Part shown: positions 12,230-23,909 of the stretch, in pieces
Layout of the letters: each line of letters starts with the position of its first letter
Numbering within the stretch: the stretch's first letter is position 1
DNA from: Silene latifolia
Lineage: Eukaryota > Streptophyta > Magnoliopsida > Caryophyllales > Caryophyllaceae
Reading direction: 5' to 3'
Assembly (NCBI RefSeq): GCF_048544455.1
Contig: NC_133537.1
Span: 307,309,738-307,373,737 of the forward strand
Length of the DNA stretch: 64,000 bases
Translations under genes and position numbers: made by a program
Notes under the pieces: model-generated
Seen by the model: the letters and a program-made list of their open reading frames with translations, nothing else
What the model was told of the DNA's origin: nothing
Databases searched by the model: none

Positions 12230-13499
12230 TGTTATAAATCTATATCTCATTACTCAACATATTCATATATGTTTCAAAATTAATTTAGTCATAAAATTAA
12301 TTACAAATCTTATGCATGCAAACTAAAAATAGATAAGTGAAGAAATCGTTATCTCACCATATGATTTTCGGATATATGGGCACAAGTGTGTTTTCCTACT
12401 CACTTGTTCTTGAGCTCTCCAAATGGAAGAACAAGGATTCAAGTATAGAATCCCTCCCAAAAGCATCTACCCAAGGAAAACTCATAATAACCAATATTAT
12501 TTAGATCTAGTAACAATATTAGTTTTACTTAAAATATGACACAAAATAATTTTTGTTCTCTCATGTATTTCGGTTTTAGAGAGAATAGATGATGGAGTTT
12601 TATTTCTCTAGGATTTTCACAAAAGATAGAGATAAACACCTTTCTTACACTAGAAAATGTTTTGTTAAAATGATTGAATAATAATAGAGATCCGAAAACC
12701 ATATGGGTTCCTCACATGGAAAACCGGTTGGGGGGGGGGGCTTTATGGGGAGCCTATGCATGCAATAGTTGCTCTTCTCAAAAGCTATAGGGTTGTATGG
12801 CTAGTAGTTAGCTTTCATGATTGTGTTTTCCACTAAAAATTAACACAATAATAAGCCTAATACTCCCTCCTTATTTCGGCACATATGATGTAAAATGGAA
12901 AATCCATTTTATACATTAAGTTGTCAATTTGTCACATGTAACATGTTTCATGACATTAGGTATATCAAATGTATTTTTTTAACAATTAAAAATCAACATA
13001 TTAATAAAACATGTCACTTATATAATTACTTGTACCGTAAAGTGTTTCCGAATTATAAACTACAACATTCTGTATTTATAATAATTTATTCATTCCGTTT
13101 CAATTGTTTCTGTAAACAATAATTTCATCTAAGTAATAAAACAATTCGATTACTTAGACCGTGTCTCATTTAATCATATTACAATAAGATACGTTAATTA
13201 TACTCACAAAATCATCCGTCAATTTTAAGCAATTTAATTAACTCGTATCGGTACACGATTAATTAAATAATCAATTAAGAGTATTTCCCTATAAATATGA
13301 CCTAAGGGGATCAACTGATCACCACCGTCGCACGACAGTAATGTCAAACTCTAGTCAGCCAATCATTACCGATATGTGTGGACTAGTTGACTGTAAAAAT
13401 ATTACATCCCACATGTATTCTTACAATGAGATTTAAACATGTGATCATTATGATCGACAATTGTGATCGCATTATTGTCGGAGGACACATATTCCAACA
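12230..13499 (-). repeat. Copia element LTR (5' LTR in element orientation)
   Basis: This 1270-bp partner of 4770-6048 is next to the degenerate primer site at 12215-12227 and is followed by the CCCAA duplication at 13500-13504. Confidence 0.85.
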
Positions 13500-13504
13500 C
13501 CCAA

Positions 13505-13929
13505 CTCACAGGTAAGGATGCATAACAAAAGACCGGAATCAGGTGGAAATGGCAAGCAACCTGGACACGATAGATGAACTCAGAACCAGCACCCAGATCA
13601 GGATGACTTCCTACCGACAGACGGTGGCCAGAAGCTATAAAAAGAATGTAAAAGTAAGAACCCTGCAGGTAGGAGATCTGGTCCTGAGAAAAGTCTTCCA
13701 GAATACCAAGAACCGGCAAGCAGGAAAATTCGCTTACAACTGGGAGGGGCTATATATACCAAGTGGAAAGCATAGTTGGAAATGGAGCTTACCGACTCAT
13801 GACTATGAATGGACAAATGGTTCCCAGATCCTGGAACATCACCCACTTGAAAAAGTATTTCACCTAAGCCACCAGCATGGTCAGCAACTGGGTACTCAGC
13901 CTACCAGATACAGCTCAGCCAGGTTCTAG
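13505..13929 (+). pseudogene. Tat integrase, unit A, C-terminal part
   Basis: This continues the integrase split at 4769. It encodes the C-terminal integrase region with 'VRTLQVGDLVLRKVF' followed by 'WEGPY'-like sequence (here 'WEGLY'), a pattern common to gypsy integrase C-termini. It ends with a TAG at about 13927-13929. Unit B carries the same region uninterrupted (28213-28640). Confidence 0.75.
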
Positions 13930-14165
13930 ATTTTGCTTTGAACATTCTTTGGCTCTGAATATCTTTATGGTTCTGAAAACTTTTGCATCTATTCTGAATT
14001 TAACATTTTCTGGTTCTGGAAATTTTCTGCATATATTCTAAGTTCAACGTTTTCCGGTTCTAAAAATGTTTCGCATATATTTTGATTTTAACATTTTTTG
14101 GTTCTGAAATGACCCTACATGTATTCTGACCCTGATATCTCCCAATTCTGAAAATTTTTCAAGTT
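13930..14165 (+). repeat. 44-bp tandem repeat in the Tat 3' region, unit A
   Basis: Degenerate copies of a 44-bp unit containing GGTTCTGAA and TTTAACATTTT recur with starts at about 13947, 13991, 14035, 14079 and 14123. The same array, with the same number of repeats, is in unit B (28641-28875). Tandem repeats in the 3' untranslated region are a known property of Tat-lineage elements and a known source of satellite DNA. Confidence 0.75.
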
Positions 14166-14784
14166 AATAAACCACTTTAAATGTTTCAAGTGAAGAAGTT
14201 CCTTTTTATAAATTTCTTTCAAATAAATGGTCAAGTGAATAAAAATGCAAACTAATCTGGCAGGGTCTGTATTCACTACAGAAGGCGTGTGTCCGTGGCT
14301 AAGCACGTACAACCGGGACAGTCAGTCTCCCGCGATGCATTAGCACCCACGCAAGCCTGGCTTCTCTGAACGAGTGGGCGTACTAGACCTTTTAGCCAGC
14401 AATCAGACAGCGATGGCCAAACAAACGACGTGCATGCACAAATCAAAAGTACGCCAGAAACGGAAAGATACAAAGCAAATGATAGAACACCTGCGACACT
14501 CGCAACACACTCTCAAACGTGATCGTTCTCACGACACATTGATAGACATTGCATTCATGACATATAAGTTCATAACGTGTCTACCTAGGCTAGATCGCTA
14601 GATCATACATTAGAAGGTCATCACACCTAGGTTGCATTACTAACATTTCTCAGGTACCAGCTGCATATAAAATACGCAAGCAAGTTTTGCTAGAGGTTCT
14701 CAGCACCAGAATTACCTATGTCGACCAGACGCAGAACAGTAGAGTCGGGAAAAGGCTAGACCTAGCATCCACCAGCTGGATCCA
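14166..14784 (+). other. Tat 3' untranslated region, unit A
   Basis: This non-coding stretch between the tandem repeat and the antisense ORF region is about 98% identical to 28876-29495. I see no conserved protein in it. Confidence 0.6.
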
Positions 14785-15235
14785 TCATTCACCAGCAGCG
14801 GCGGATCCAGATGCAGAGTTAGACCTAGAAACGGGAACAGTCCCAGAAGCAGAAACAAAGCCAAATGGTGGAGCAGACCCATGATTGGGGGCATGTTTGC
14901 GAACGGAGTAATCTCAATGGGAATAAATTCCGTGGCCGAATCAGTAGTAGGCCCTCTTTCTAGCGCTGGATCCAGATGCAGAACCAGAATCTGCCTTTCT
15001 TTTCTCAGCAGGCTTAGGAGCAGCCCCAGATGCCCTTTTCTTCCTCTGAGTCAGAATCATTTCTAAAGTAGCCTTAGGCTTAGCAGATCCTGGAAGAGGG
15101 TGAGAAGTCAAGCAGCAGCAGCAGTACTGCAAATAAAGCAGAAGCAGAGCAACATACTAGACGACATAGCATCCAGAGCCTGAAAAAATAATTTCCCTCC
15201 TCGTCTCGAGGCTGAGAAGGAAAATTGGGGGCAAT
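14785..15235 (-). pseudogene. Candidate antisense extra ORF, unit A copy
   Basis: This is homologous to 69-525 on the minus strand, with the same C-terminal TGA (14785-14787) and the same Lys-rich and Ser-Gly-Ala composition. The same internal frame break near 14941 is present. A change of GGG to ATG at 14881 only creates a sense-strand start and is not meaningful. Confidence 0.35.
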
Positions 15236-15867
15236 TGTTATAGCAAAAATCTACATTTTTACACTTAATGATGTGGCATCTATTATTGGTTGAAGGAAAG
15301 GGACATGGGTTTCTAAGGTGGCACGAATTGGTCAACTAAACAATGGTATATAGCAGATGGAAATAAAGCAATAACGGGGAAGTTTGTTACACAAATTAAG
15401 CTGAAGAATAGGGCATGGTGAGTGGATCCAGGAAGTTGGTTATGGCAAAAATAACGTTACACTGAGGTTGTATATAAATCGAAGAGGTGGAGCAAGCAAG
15501 GAGTAAAAAATTCTCACACCATTAAGGTCATCTACCAAACCCACTATCATACACGAGTTGTAGAAAATTACTTCTCAATGCCATCAATTCGTGGCTCAAT
15601 TGTACTCCGTTTCCTTATAGTGAATTGGCGGGATACCGACTACCCCCACGGTTTTCCCACAGCGGGTTTCCGCGTCACCATTTTTTGTGTGTCTTTATCT
15701 TTTTATTTCCATTCTTATCGTTATTATCATCATTATTCTCGCCTAATTTTCGTTCGCCTTTTATCCTAATTCATATATAAATTAACTCCCGTTTCGAGGC
15801 TAAATAGAGTAGATCGCTTTGACCCACATAAACGATTTGATAGGTTCGGTAAATTTTTACCAAAACA
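15236..15867 (+). repeat. Tat element LTR 2 (shared by units A and B)
   Basis: This 632-bp LTR has TGTT/AACA ends and a TATA-like TATATAAAT at 15471-15479. The purine-rich tract AGAAGGAAAATTGGGGG lies immediately upstream and the primer site lies at 15869-15887. It serves as 3' LTR of unit A and 5' LTR of unit B. Confidence 0.8.
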
Positions 15868-15868
15868 G

Positions 15869-15887
15869 TTTGGCGCCCACCGTGGGG
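15869..15887 (+). promoter_or_regulatory. Primer-binding site of Tat unit B
   Basis: Identical to the site at 1162-1180 and at the same one-base spacing from the LTR. Confidence 0.7.
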
Positions 15888-15940
15888 CATAGTGATCATT
15901 TTCTATAGATAAATCTTGCAAAACCGAACCAGCCGTCACC

Positions 15941-16121
15941 ATGTCTGGAACCAGCCAGAATCCATCTAGCAGCCAGAGCATGATAGCCCTTTCCTCTGGA
16001 GCAGGACCTTCTCCCGCGTCCGCAGGATCAGCGAGCGCTCCTCCAGCATCCAGCCAGATGGTTCCCGTCAGGATGTCACCCAGAACCATGCTTCCGCCTC
16101 TGCCTCTAAAACCGCCGCAAG
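15941..16121 (+). pseudogene. Tat gag, unit B, N-terminal part (interrupted by copia element)
   Basis: The first 60 codons of gag start with ATG at 15941, matching the unit A start. They end at the copia insertion, whose target GCAAG is at 16117-16121. The frame resumes after 24895. Confidence 0.8.
16117..16121. repeat. Target-site duplication GCAAG (left)
   Basis: GCAAG is repeated at 24891-24895. The uninterrupted site in unit A is GCAGG at about 1408-1412. Confidence 0.9.
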
Positions 16122-17104
16122 TGTGGGAAATAATATGTATACTTCCCTTAATATAGAAGGATTATAACGAATTTAACAATGATGATCAATAGTCATAAAC
16201 AAAATACATAAACAAAGTATAAAGGATTCAGAATTAACCTTCGGTCCTAGCAAAATTGGCCTAAGAACAATATCAAAATTGATATTCGCCTATCAGTTGC
16301 ACCCAAGACGATATGAGATATGCCCTATTGATTGTGCTAGAATCGATCTAAAATTTTCTGTAAAATTTAGTTGTTTTGTGTTTTTTTTTTCTGATGAGAG
16401 AGAGAGGCTAGGTCAAGAAAAAGAATTAGGGTAGAATAATTCTCACCCTTTCTTTCTTATACTGACCGAAATTATGGAGTCAATTAGGAAAGAAAAATCT
16501 TTCCTAATTTCGGCCAAACTGACCGAAATAAGGAGTATATTCTCCTTATTTTTGGTCTTTCCAAAAATATATAAAATGTGTTGAATTGTCAATTAGTGAG
16601 GATCGAACCCATGACCTCTTGGTATGTGTACCCTCACTATTACCACTATGACACATTCATCTTGTTGATATTAAATATAACTGATTATATTTAATTACGA
16701 ATTAACAGATTAATTCGTCCAAGCTAACATTACATATATTTAATTAAATATAACTTATTATATTTATCTTACGAATTGACAGATTAATTCGTCTCAACTA
16801 ATATTATTTAATTTTCATTAAATAATTATCTCATCAACACATTGACTAACTATTTAATCATATTGGGCATCAATGTGACTATATTTCTATAACCACATTT
16901 CTCAAACACATCCTATAGGTGTGACCTTTAGGGACCAGTTGATCACCGCCATCTGTATGATAATAACGTCAAACTTTCTAGCAAGCCAACCGTTATTAGG
17001 TAAACGTTAATCAACTGATTAAATATACGAAGTATACCCTTGTGAACCTGTAAGAGATTTACAAATGTTATCACACTAATTTGTGGAGGACACAAGCTCC
17101 AACA
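16122..17104 (-). repeat. Copia LTR (3' LTR in element orientation)
   Basis: This 983-bp LTR ends CTCCAACA at 17097-17104. The polypurine tract (minus-strand ACAAGTGGGAGTT) lies at about 17105-17118. The block conserved between copia families is at 16909-16997. Confidence 0.9.
16595..16638 (-). other. tRNA-like hairpin with a B-box motif inside the LTR
   Basis: On the minus strand AGTGAGG and CCTCACT form a perfect 7-bp stem. The enclosed sequence contains GGTTCGATCC (16600-16609), a perfect match to the Pol III B box consensus. The flanking TAGTGGTAATAG looks like a D-arm. It is too short and imperfect to be a functional tRNA. It may be a tRNA-derived fragment. The same structure is in the other LTR at 24381-24424. 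Confidence 0.4.
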
Positions 17105-17884
17105 AACTCCCACTTGTCCTCACAAGTGTATGTGCGATAACCGATTCTCATATCCTATATTTCTCCCACTCAATGTAAAACAATTTGCAAATCCGAATTC
17201 ACAAAGGTCGTATTTTACAAGCGATCAATATCAAGAGTGGTTTCCCCGACTAGAGAGTAACTTAACTGATAAACGAATCAACATTCGAGCATGGCCATGC
17301 ATTTCAGTTACAACTCCTCGAGTGGCCCTGAGAAATAACTATACCTGATAAGGGTGGGATATTTTCCTTAACTCGAATCTTGCAGATGTAAGCACAGTAT
17401 GAAATGACCCAGAAAAAATCTACTTAGCCTCGATTCGGGATCGTGAGAAAGAAACCAAAGTCACCCAAAAACTGCCTTAATCTCAAGAGACAGTCGATAG
17501 TCAAAAGAATCGACTCTAGGAACACAATGGATGTTCTATCCACGACCTGGCACCGAATGTTATTAAACATTTAGGACTCCATTACGTTGTCACAAAAAGT
17601 TGTCCTACGAGGTATCGTCATAATCTCGCATCTGTGATCGATCAGTCAACCGTTTGACTTATGGCTCGTTGAACCCACCATCAATCGACTGCACAATATA
17701 ATAGCCGGAGTTATCGGCTCACATCGGCGATTACGGACCAAACAAAATATAATGTAATTCAGTTCACTTTGTGGCGTTCAATGTTGTCAGTACAATCCAC
17801 ATGAAAAACAAAATATTATATATAAAACGATGAAGTTATAAATAGTATATGAAAAAGATAATGTATCAAATTCATAATCAAGTA
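17105..17884 (-). other. Copia 3' untranslated region and polypurine tract
   Basis: This is non-coding sequence between the RNase H stop and the LTR. Parts are strongly similar to 6049-6560 and, in reverse orientation, to 47096-47870, which shows the three copia families share this region. Confidence 0.75.
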
Positions 17885-20800
17885 CTACAACTCAGGAACA
17901 TGTTTAATTCCCATGGAATTAACATGCCCTACATGCTTATCATAATTTAACGGTTTGGTGAGAGGATCCGCGATGTTATCATCCGTCGCAATCTTGTCAA
18001 TCACTATCTCTTCTTGCTCCACGTAATCACGGATCAGGTGAGCTTTCCGAAGTACATGTCTAGATTTGTTGCTAGACTTTGGCTCCTTAGCCTGGAAGAT
18101 GGCACCTCTATTGTCACAATAGATGGTGATCGGGTCATTCGAACTTGGAACTACCGAAAGCCCTTGTAAGATTTGACGCATCCATATCTCTTCCTTTGCT
18201 GCCTCCGAAGCGGCATAGTACTCGGATTCAGTAGTAGAATCTGCTATAACACTCTGTTTGGAACTCTTCCGGTGACCATGACACCATTAAGAGTGAAGAC
18301 GAACCCGGACTGAGATTTTGAATCATCTTGATCCGTTTGGAAGCTAGCATCTGCGTAACCGGTTGCGCATAGCTTAGTATCGCCTCCATAAGTCAATACC
18401 CAATCCATAGTCCTCCATAGGTACTAGAGGATATTTTTGACTGCTATCCAGTGTGTTTCACCCGGAGTCTTTTGGTACCGACTCGTCATACTCAATGCAT
18501 ATGCCACGTCTGGACGTGTGCATATCATGGCATACATGATCGATCCTATTGTAGATGCATAAGAAACAAGACTCATGCGCTCAATCCCTTCAGGCGTCGT
18601 GGGTGACTGAGACTTGCTCAACTGCATCCCAGTCGTCATAGGAAGGTTCCCTTTCTTGGAGTTGGTCATGCTGAACCTCTCAAGAACCTTATCCAAATAA
18701 GACTCCTGACTAAGTGATAACGTCCGTCGTGATCTATCTCGGTAGATACGGATTCCCAAAATGCGCTGTGCCTCGCCCAGATCTTTCATCTGGAAATGGT
18801 TCTTCAACCATTCTTTAACCGAAGATAGGAGAGGAATGTCATTCCCAATCAAGAGTATGTCATCGACATACAATATCAAGAATACAATCTTGCTCCCACT
18901 CGACTTGATATATAAGCATGGTTCTTCGACCGATCGAATGAAACCATACTCTTTTATCACTTGGTCGAAACGATGATTCCAACTCCGAGAAGCTTGCTTA
19001 AGTCCATAAATGGAACGCTTAAGCTTGCATACTTTCTTAGGATGCTCAGGATCTATGAAACCTTCGGGTTGCACCATGTACAACTCTTCCTCCAAATAAC
19101 CGTTTAAGAAAGCGGTTTTCACATCCATTTGCCAAATCTCATAATCATGAAATGCGGCAATCGCTAAGATTATCCGAATGGAACGTAGCATGACTACAGA
19201 TGCAAAAATCTCATCATAATGCAATCCGTGCACTTGACTGAAACCTTTTGCCACAAGTCGTGCCTTATAGATATCTGGTTGCTCGTCTACAGAACGCTTT
19301 ATTTTGTAAAGCCATTTGCACTGTAGAGGTTTTACCTTATTAGGTAAATCAACTAGATCCCATACGTTATTCTCATACATGGAGTCCATCTCGGATTGCA
19401 TGGCTTCAAGCCATAGCTTTGAGTCGGAACAGGCCATAGCACCTTTATAGGTTGCGGGTTGATTACTTTCTTGAAGTAAAACGTCATTCTCCTCGACCAT
19501 ACCAATGTATCTGTCCGGAGGATGAGAGTCTCTACCCGACCTCCTAGGTTCCTCAGGAATATTAACCGTATCATCAGTTGGAGGAACCACTTCCTCCATC
19601 CGTTCCTCGGTCGTTGGTTCTGGAATCTCCGACAGCTCGAAGGTTCTATTACTCGTCTTGTTCTCGAGAAATTCTTTCTCTAAGAACGTCGCACTAGCCG
19701 CAACAAAAACTCGATGTTCGGTAGGCGAATAAAAGTAATGACCAAATGTTCCTTTTGGATAACCTATAAAGTATGTCTTTACCGATCGCGGGCCGAGCTT
19801 ATCCTCGTGTCTCCACTTGACATAAGCCTCGCAGCCCCAAACCCGAATAAAGGACAAGTTGGGACCGTTCCCTTCCACATTTCATATGGATTCTTGTCGA
19901 CAGCTTTAGACGGACTTCGGTTAAGTATAAGAGCAGCTGACAAAAGAGCATAACCCCATAATGAATCAGGCACTACGGTGTGACTCATCATGGATAGAAC
20001 CATATCAAGTAAGATTCGATTTCTCCGTTCGGACACACCATTCAATTGAGGTGTTCCAGGTGGAGTTAACTGCAAAATGATTCCACAGTCTTTCAGGTGT
20101 TGATCAAACTCATTTGAAAGATATTCGCCACCCCGATCTGAACGGAGTGCTTTAATCTTTCTACCCAGTTGTTTCTGTACCCTATTCTGGTATTCCTTGA
20201 ATTTCTCAAAGGACTCACTTTTATGCTTCATTAAGTAGACATATCCGTATCTACTCAAATCGTCCGTGAAAGTGATAAAATATCTATAGCCATCTCTAGC
20301 GGTAATTGACATAGGTCCACATACGTCCGTATGTATGAGTCCTAATAGGTCACTAGCGCGCATTCCAACACCTTTGAAGGAAATTCGAGTCATCTTGCCA
20401 ATGAGACATGATTCACACATGCGATATGTAGAAAAATCGAATGCGGGAATAGTCCCATTATCGACGAGTTTCTTCACGCGTTTCTCATTTATGTGTCCCA
20501 TTCGACAATGCCATAGACAGGTTTGATCTTTGTCACCAACCTTTAATTTCTTATTATTCATGTGTAATACTTTCGTGGTTTGATCTAAGATATAAATTTC
20601 ATTCATGGAAACTGCTTTGCCATAAATCATTTCATTAAAAGAGAAAATACAACTATTATCCTTTATTGAAAATGTAAAACCGTCTTTAGCAAGTACGGAA
20701 ACAGAAATAATGTTCTTAGATAAACTGGGTACATAGTAACAGTTATTTAAAAATAACTCAAAACCACTAGGGAGTTGGATTACATATGTTCCCTTCGAGG

Positions 20801-21899
20801 CTGCAGCAACTCGTGCTCCATTCCCGACTCGCAGGTCCACATCACCTTTTTCGAGAGGTATGATGTTGTTTAGGCCCTGCAAATGATTACACAGATGAGA
20901 ACCACAACCAGTATCAAGTACCCAAGTTCCGAAACTTGCATGGTTAATCTCAATCATATGAATATAAGATGACATACCAACAGGAACGACGCGGCCTGCC
21001 TTGATGTCCTCACGGTAGACGGGACAGTTCCTCCTCCAATGACCAGTCTTGTGACAATGGTGGCACTCTATGTCACCGCCCTTGCTCTTTGCCTTGCCCT
21101 GTAAGCCACTAGTCTCATCAGGCGCACTCTTACCATTTCCTGACTTCTTAAACTTTGGCTTACCTACAACTAGGTCGCCATGAGCCTTGCCCTTACCTTT
21201 ACCCTTGTTGTAAATCGTGAGAACATCCTGCTTCATGCTCCCACTCAATTTCATATCCTTCTCGGTCTGTACGAGAAGGTAGTGTAGCTCATGAGGACTC
21301 TTTTTCAAGTCATTCATGTAGTAGTTCGCCCTGAAAAGGGCAAAACCATCGTGAAGAGAATGAAGCATTCGGTCAATGACAACGCTCTCACTGATTTTAC
21401 AATTCAGTGCCTCCAGCTTCTCGACATTCTCAATCATGTGAAGAATGTGTGGGCTAACCAGTTGGCCCTTCTGGAGTTTCGCATCAAAGAAGCGACAGGT
21501 ATGCTCATATGTAATGATTCTCGGTGCCTTTGAGAACTCATTAGTGAGCATGGTGAAAATCTTGTGTGCACCTTGGGCAATGAAGCGTCTCTGCAAATTG
21601 GTTTCCATTGCAAAGATGAGTACGTTCTTTATCGCACCCGCTTCCATAACGAAATCACTATAAGCGAGTGATTCGTTGGCTCCTGCATTTGGGCCTGGGT
21701 TGACCGGTATTGGCTCAGTTAAATACCTGAGCTTACCGTCAGCAATGGCAGCATTCCGTAGTGCCGCCTCCCAGTCCGCAAAGTTGGACCCATCATTATT
21801 CAGTCGCGTGGACTGATTTATTTGGTCCATGAATACTTTTAGCCAGGATGAACGATCTAGTGTGGCACAAGGCATTGGGATTGCGTTATTTCCAGCCAT
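17885..21899 (-). pseudogene. Copia gag-pol polyprotein (three lesions)
   Basis: The frame starts with ATG at 21899 and runs leftward. In order it has gag (residues ~1-230), a CCHC knuckle 'CHHCHKTGHWRRNC' (~275), protease 'WVLDTGCGSH' (~325), the GAG-pre-integrase 'LWHCRMGHINEKRVK' (~460), and an integrase core with Asp in 'HTDVCGP', Asp in 'RSDRGGEY' and Glu in 'NGVSERRN'. RT with 'YVDDILLIGND' follows (about 18850), then RNase H with '[11 protein letters not shown]'-type sequence (about 18210). Three lesions break it: a 1-bp deletion near 19862, where the plus-strand copy at 45110 has the extra T; TAG at 18424-18426, where that copy has AAG; and a 1-bp loss near 18270. The final 98-residue RNase H stretch is open to a stop at 17885. 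An intact product would be about 1,330 residues, normal for copia. Confidence 0.92.
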
Positions 21900-23239
21900 T
21901 TGTTGTAACAGTATTATCGAAAATAATCGTGTTCTACACCGCGAAAGAAGAATAAAATAACAAGCATGTGCATCGTTTTGATTTTAAGTCTAATGAACTA
22001 ATGTCATAACGCGAACACTCAAAACATTTATACAATTGACCTCCCTCAAGAATTATATAAATGATCCCAAGACTCAATTATCTGTAAATTGATAAGCTAA
22101 CCTTTTAGCTAATTCTACCGTTAGAATTCTTGGTCGATAAATTTCTATAAATTCTATCTTTAGTCCATCATAATCACGAGAAACTCTTCGGACTATGATG
22201 TTGAGGTAAACTAAGTCAACGCAACTACTTACCCAACGTAGAAGGGGTCATATTAGGCCTACCGGCGAAGAAGGGATTCATAGATGTTTGCCCTTATAAA
22301 GACTAATCTCAATTTCCGTTTTAGAGGAAGATCCCATCATCTTTATTCTAATTCATTTTAAGTGAACTATAATCTAGCATGCGAGGATGAATAAACTAAG
22401 GTGATGGCTTAAAGACTGTGACATCTGCATGTCCATGAAAACTAACATACAACCTATATGAGTCAATTTTCATGCATTTTAGTAGTAGGTGGTTTGGTTT
22501 TAGGCGGAATATGATGCATAAAACTAACATGTGAACGAAAAGCAATAAGAATGAAAAAACGTAAAAACAGTAAAAGTCCTAGTGTGGCCTATCCTATCAA
22601 AATGAACAATAAATACAAGTTTGGAATCCATCCTTGGACCCGAGAAGCTTGTCTTGATGTTCCATCTTGATCCATGTAGCGGGAGTGAGCTCCAATCTCC
22701 ATCTTTGAGCTTCTTTGAAATTACAATAAATAAAATTACATAATAGACCTATTTATTAAATTCTAATTTCAAAACCCAAAACTAAAATAAAGGAGATTCG
22801 AGATCTCATAATTACATAAAAATCATGTTTCCGTCATTACGAAAACATAATTTGACAAAGGCCACACTAAGTATTACAAATTACAACCGATTGCAAAATT
22901 AAATACGTAAATAAAATCCATTCATTCGATTCATTCAACAAAATTAAAAGCATCAACTAAAATAAATTAAACATACATAACACAATTCCTTAATTATGTT
23001 GATTAATTTATCCAAACCACCTATTTAAATTAAATTAAGTGACAATTCCGCAATTAATCACATTAATTTCATTCTTAATCTATATTAAACTTGTAATATG
23101 AATTATATCCGTCAAAATTTTAAACTGCTTTAAAATAACTCGGTATCTTTAAATTGTGAACCGATTCACAATGACCAATTGGCCAAAATAAAAGAACAAA
23201 AACCAATTTTTATTTGGTCTCGGCTGGAAAAATAAACAA

Positions 23240-23276
<37 letters not shown>

Positions 23277-23909
23277 ATCCAGCTGCTCACGACTGAAAAA
23301 ACAGCCCTTTTTTTTTTATACGGCAAATAGGAAAACAAAAGAAAAAAACTTTCCAAATTTTTTCCTTTCTCTCGGCTTACCAAAAAAACAAAAAAAACAG
23401 AAAGTAATCTTTTTTTTTTTCACGGCAAACCCTAAAAAAACGTCCTCCCCCCTTTTTTTCTTGCGGCAATAAGCCCTAGAACAATACCGATGAAGAAAAT
23501 GTTTACAGTTGCTATTTAGAACATGATTTAGCAAATGAATTAATGAACATGATTAATCTTATATGCTAAAACTATATAGCAAAAACAAGTTCTTGTATCA
23601 TCGTCATGACAATTTATATTTGAATTTTAACTTAAATCTGCATTAAATCAAAATATACCAATTCTTCATATGATAATTTTAACTGATTAAAACAATGATA
23701 CGAAAACTGAAATTGGAAATAAATCATCAAACAAAGAAGAGGGAAAAACGAAAAAAAAAAAACAGACGGTAAAAAAAAAAATTTACCTCACGGCCAAAAA
23801 TTTTTACAGCCGAATTTTTTTTTTCTCTCGAAATTCCTTATGTTGTTTACATAAACTTTTATGAAAATCATCAAGATTAAAAATCGTGGCCTAGTGCTCT
23901 GATACCACT
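21900..23909 (-). other. Copia 5' leader with primer-binding site
   Basis: This 2-kb leader lies between LTR and gag. The primer site is TGGTATCAGAGC on the minus strand (23896-23907), two bases from the LTR, matching initiator tRNA-Met. A hypervariable low-complexity part (23236-23480) contains a T run of about 34 and further T/A runs. The rest aligns with the leader of the plus-strand copia element (about 42000-43055). Confidence 0.8.

Larger units (their letters stand above)
4770..13499 (-). mobile_element. Decayed Ty1/copia LTR retrotransposon nested in Tat unit A
   Basis: The element has two LTRs (4770-6048 and 12230-13499) and a 5-bp target-site duplication, CCCAA. It is transcribed on the minus strand: a degenerate tRNA-iMet-type primer site lies beside the right LTR (12215-12227), and a polypurine tract lies beside the left LTR (minus-strand GTGGGAGA, about 6049-6065). 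The LTRs differ by many substitutions and by indels, including a 17-19 bp deletion near 13025 and an 8-bp difference near 13378. It is therefore the oldest of the copia insertions here. The internal region has no long open frame. Confidence 0.88.

Noticed and set aside
16600-16660. Functional tRNA gene
   Set aside because: Only a B box and one stem are recognisable; no complete cloverleaf or anticodon arm can be formed with confidence.
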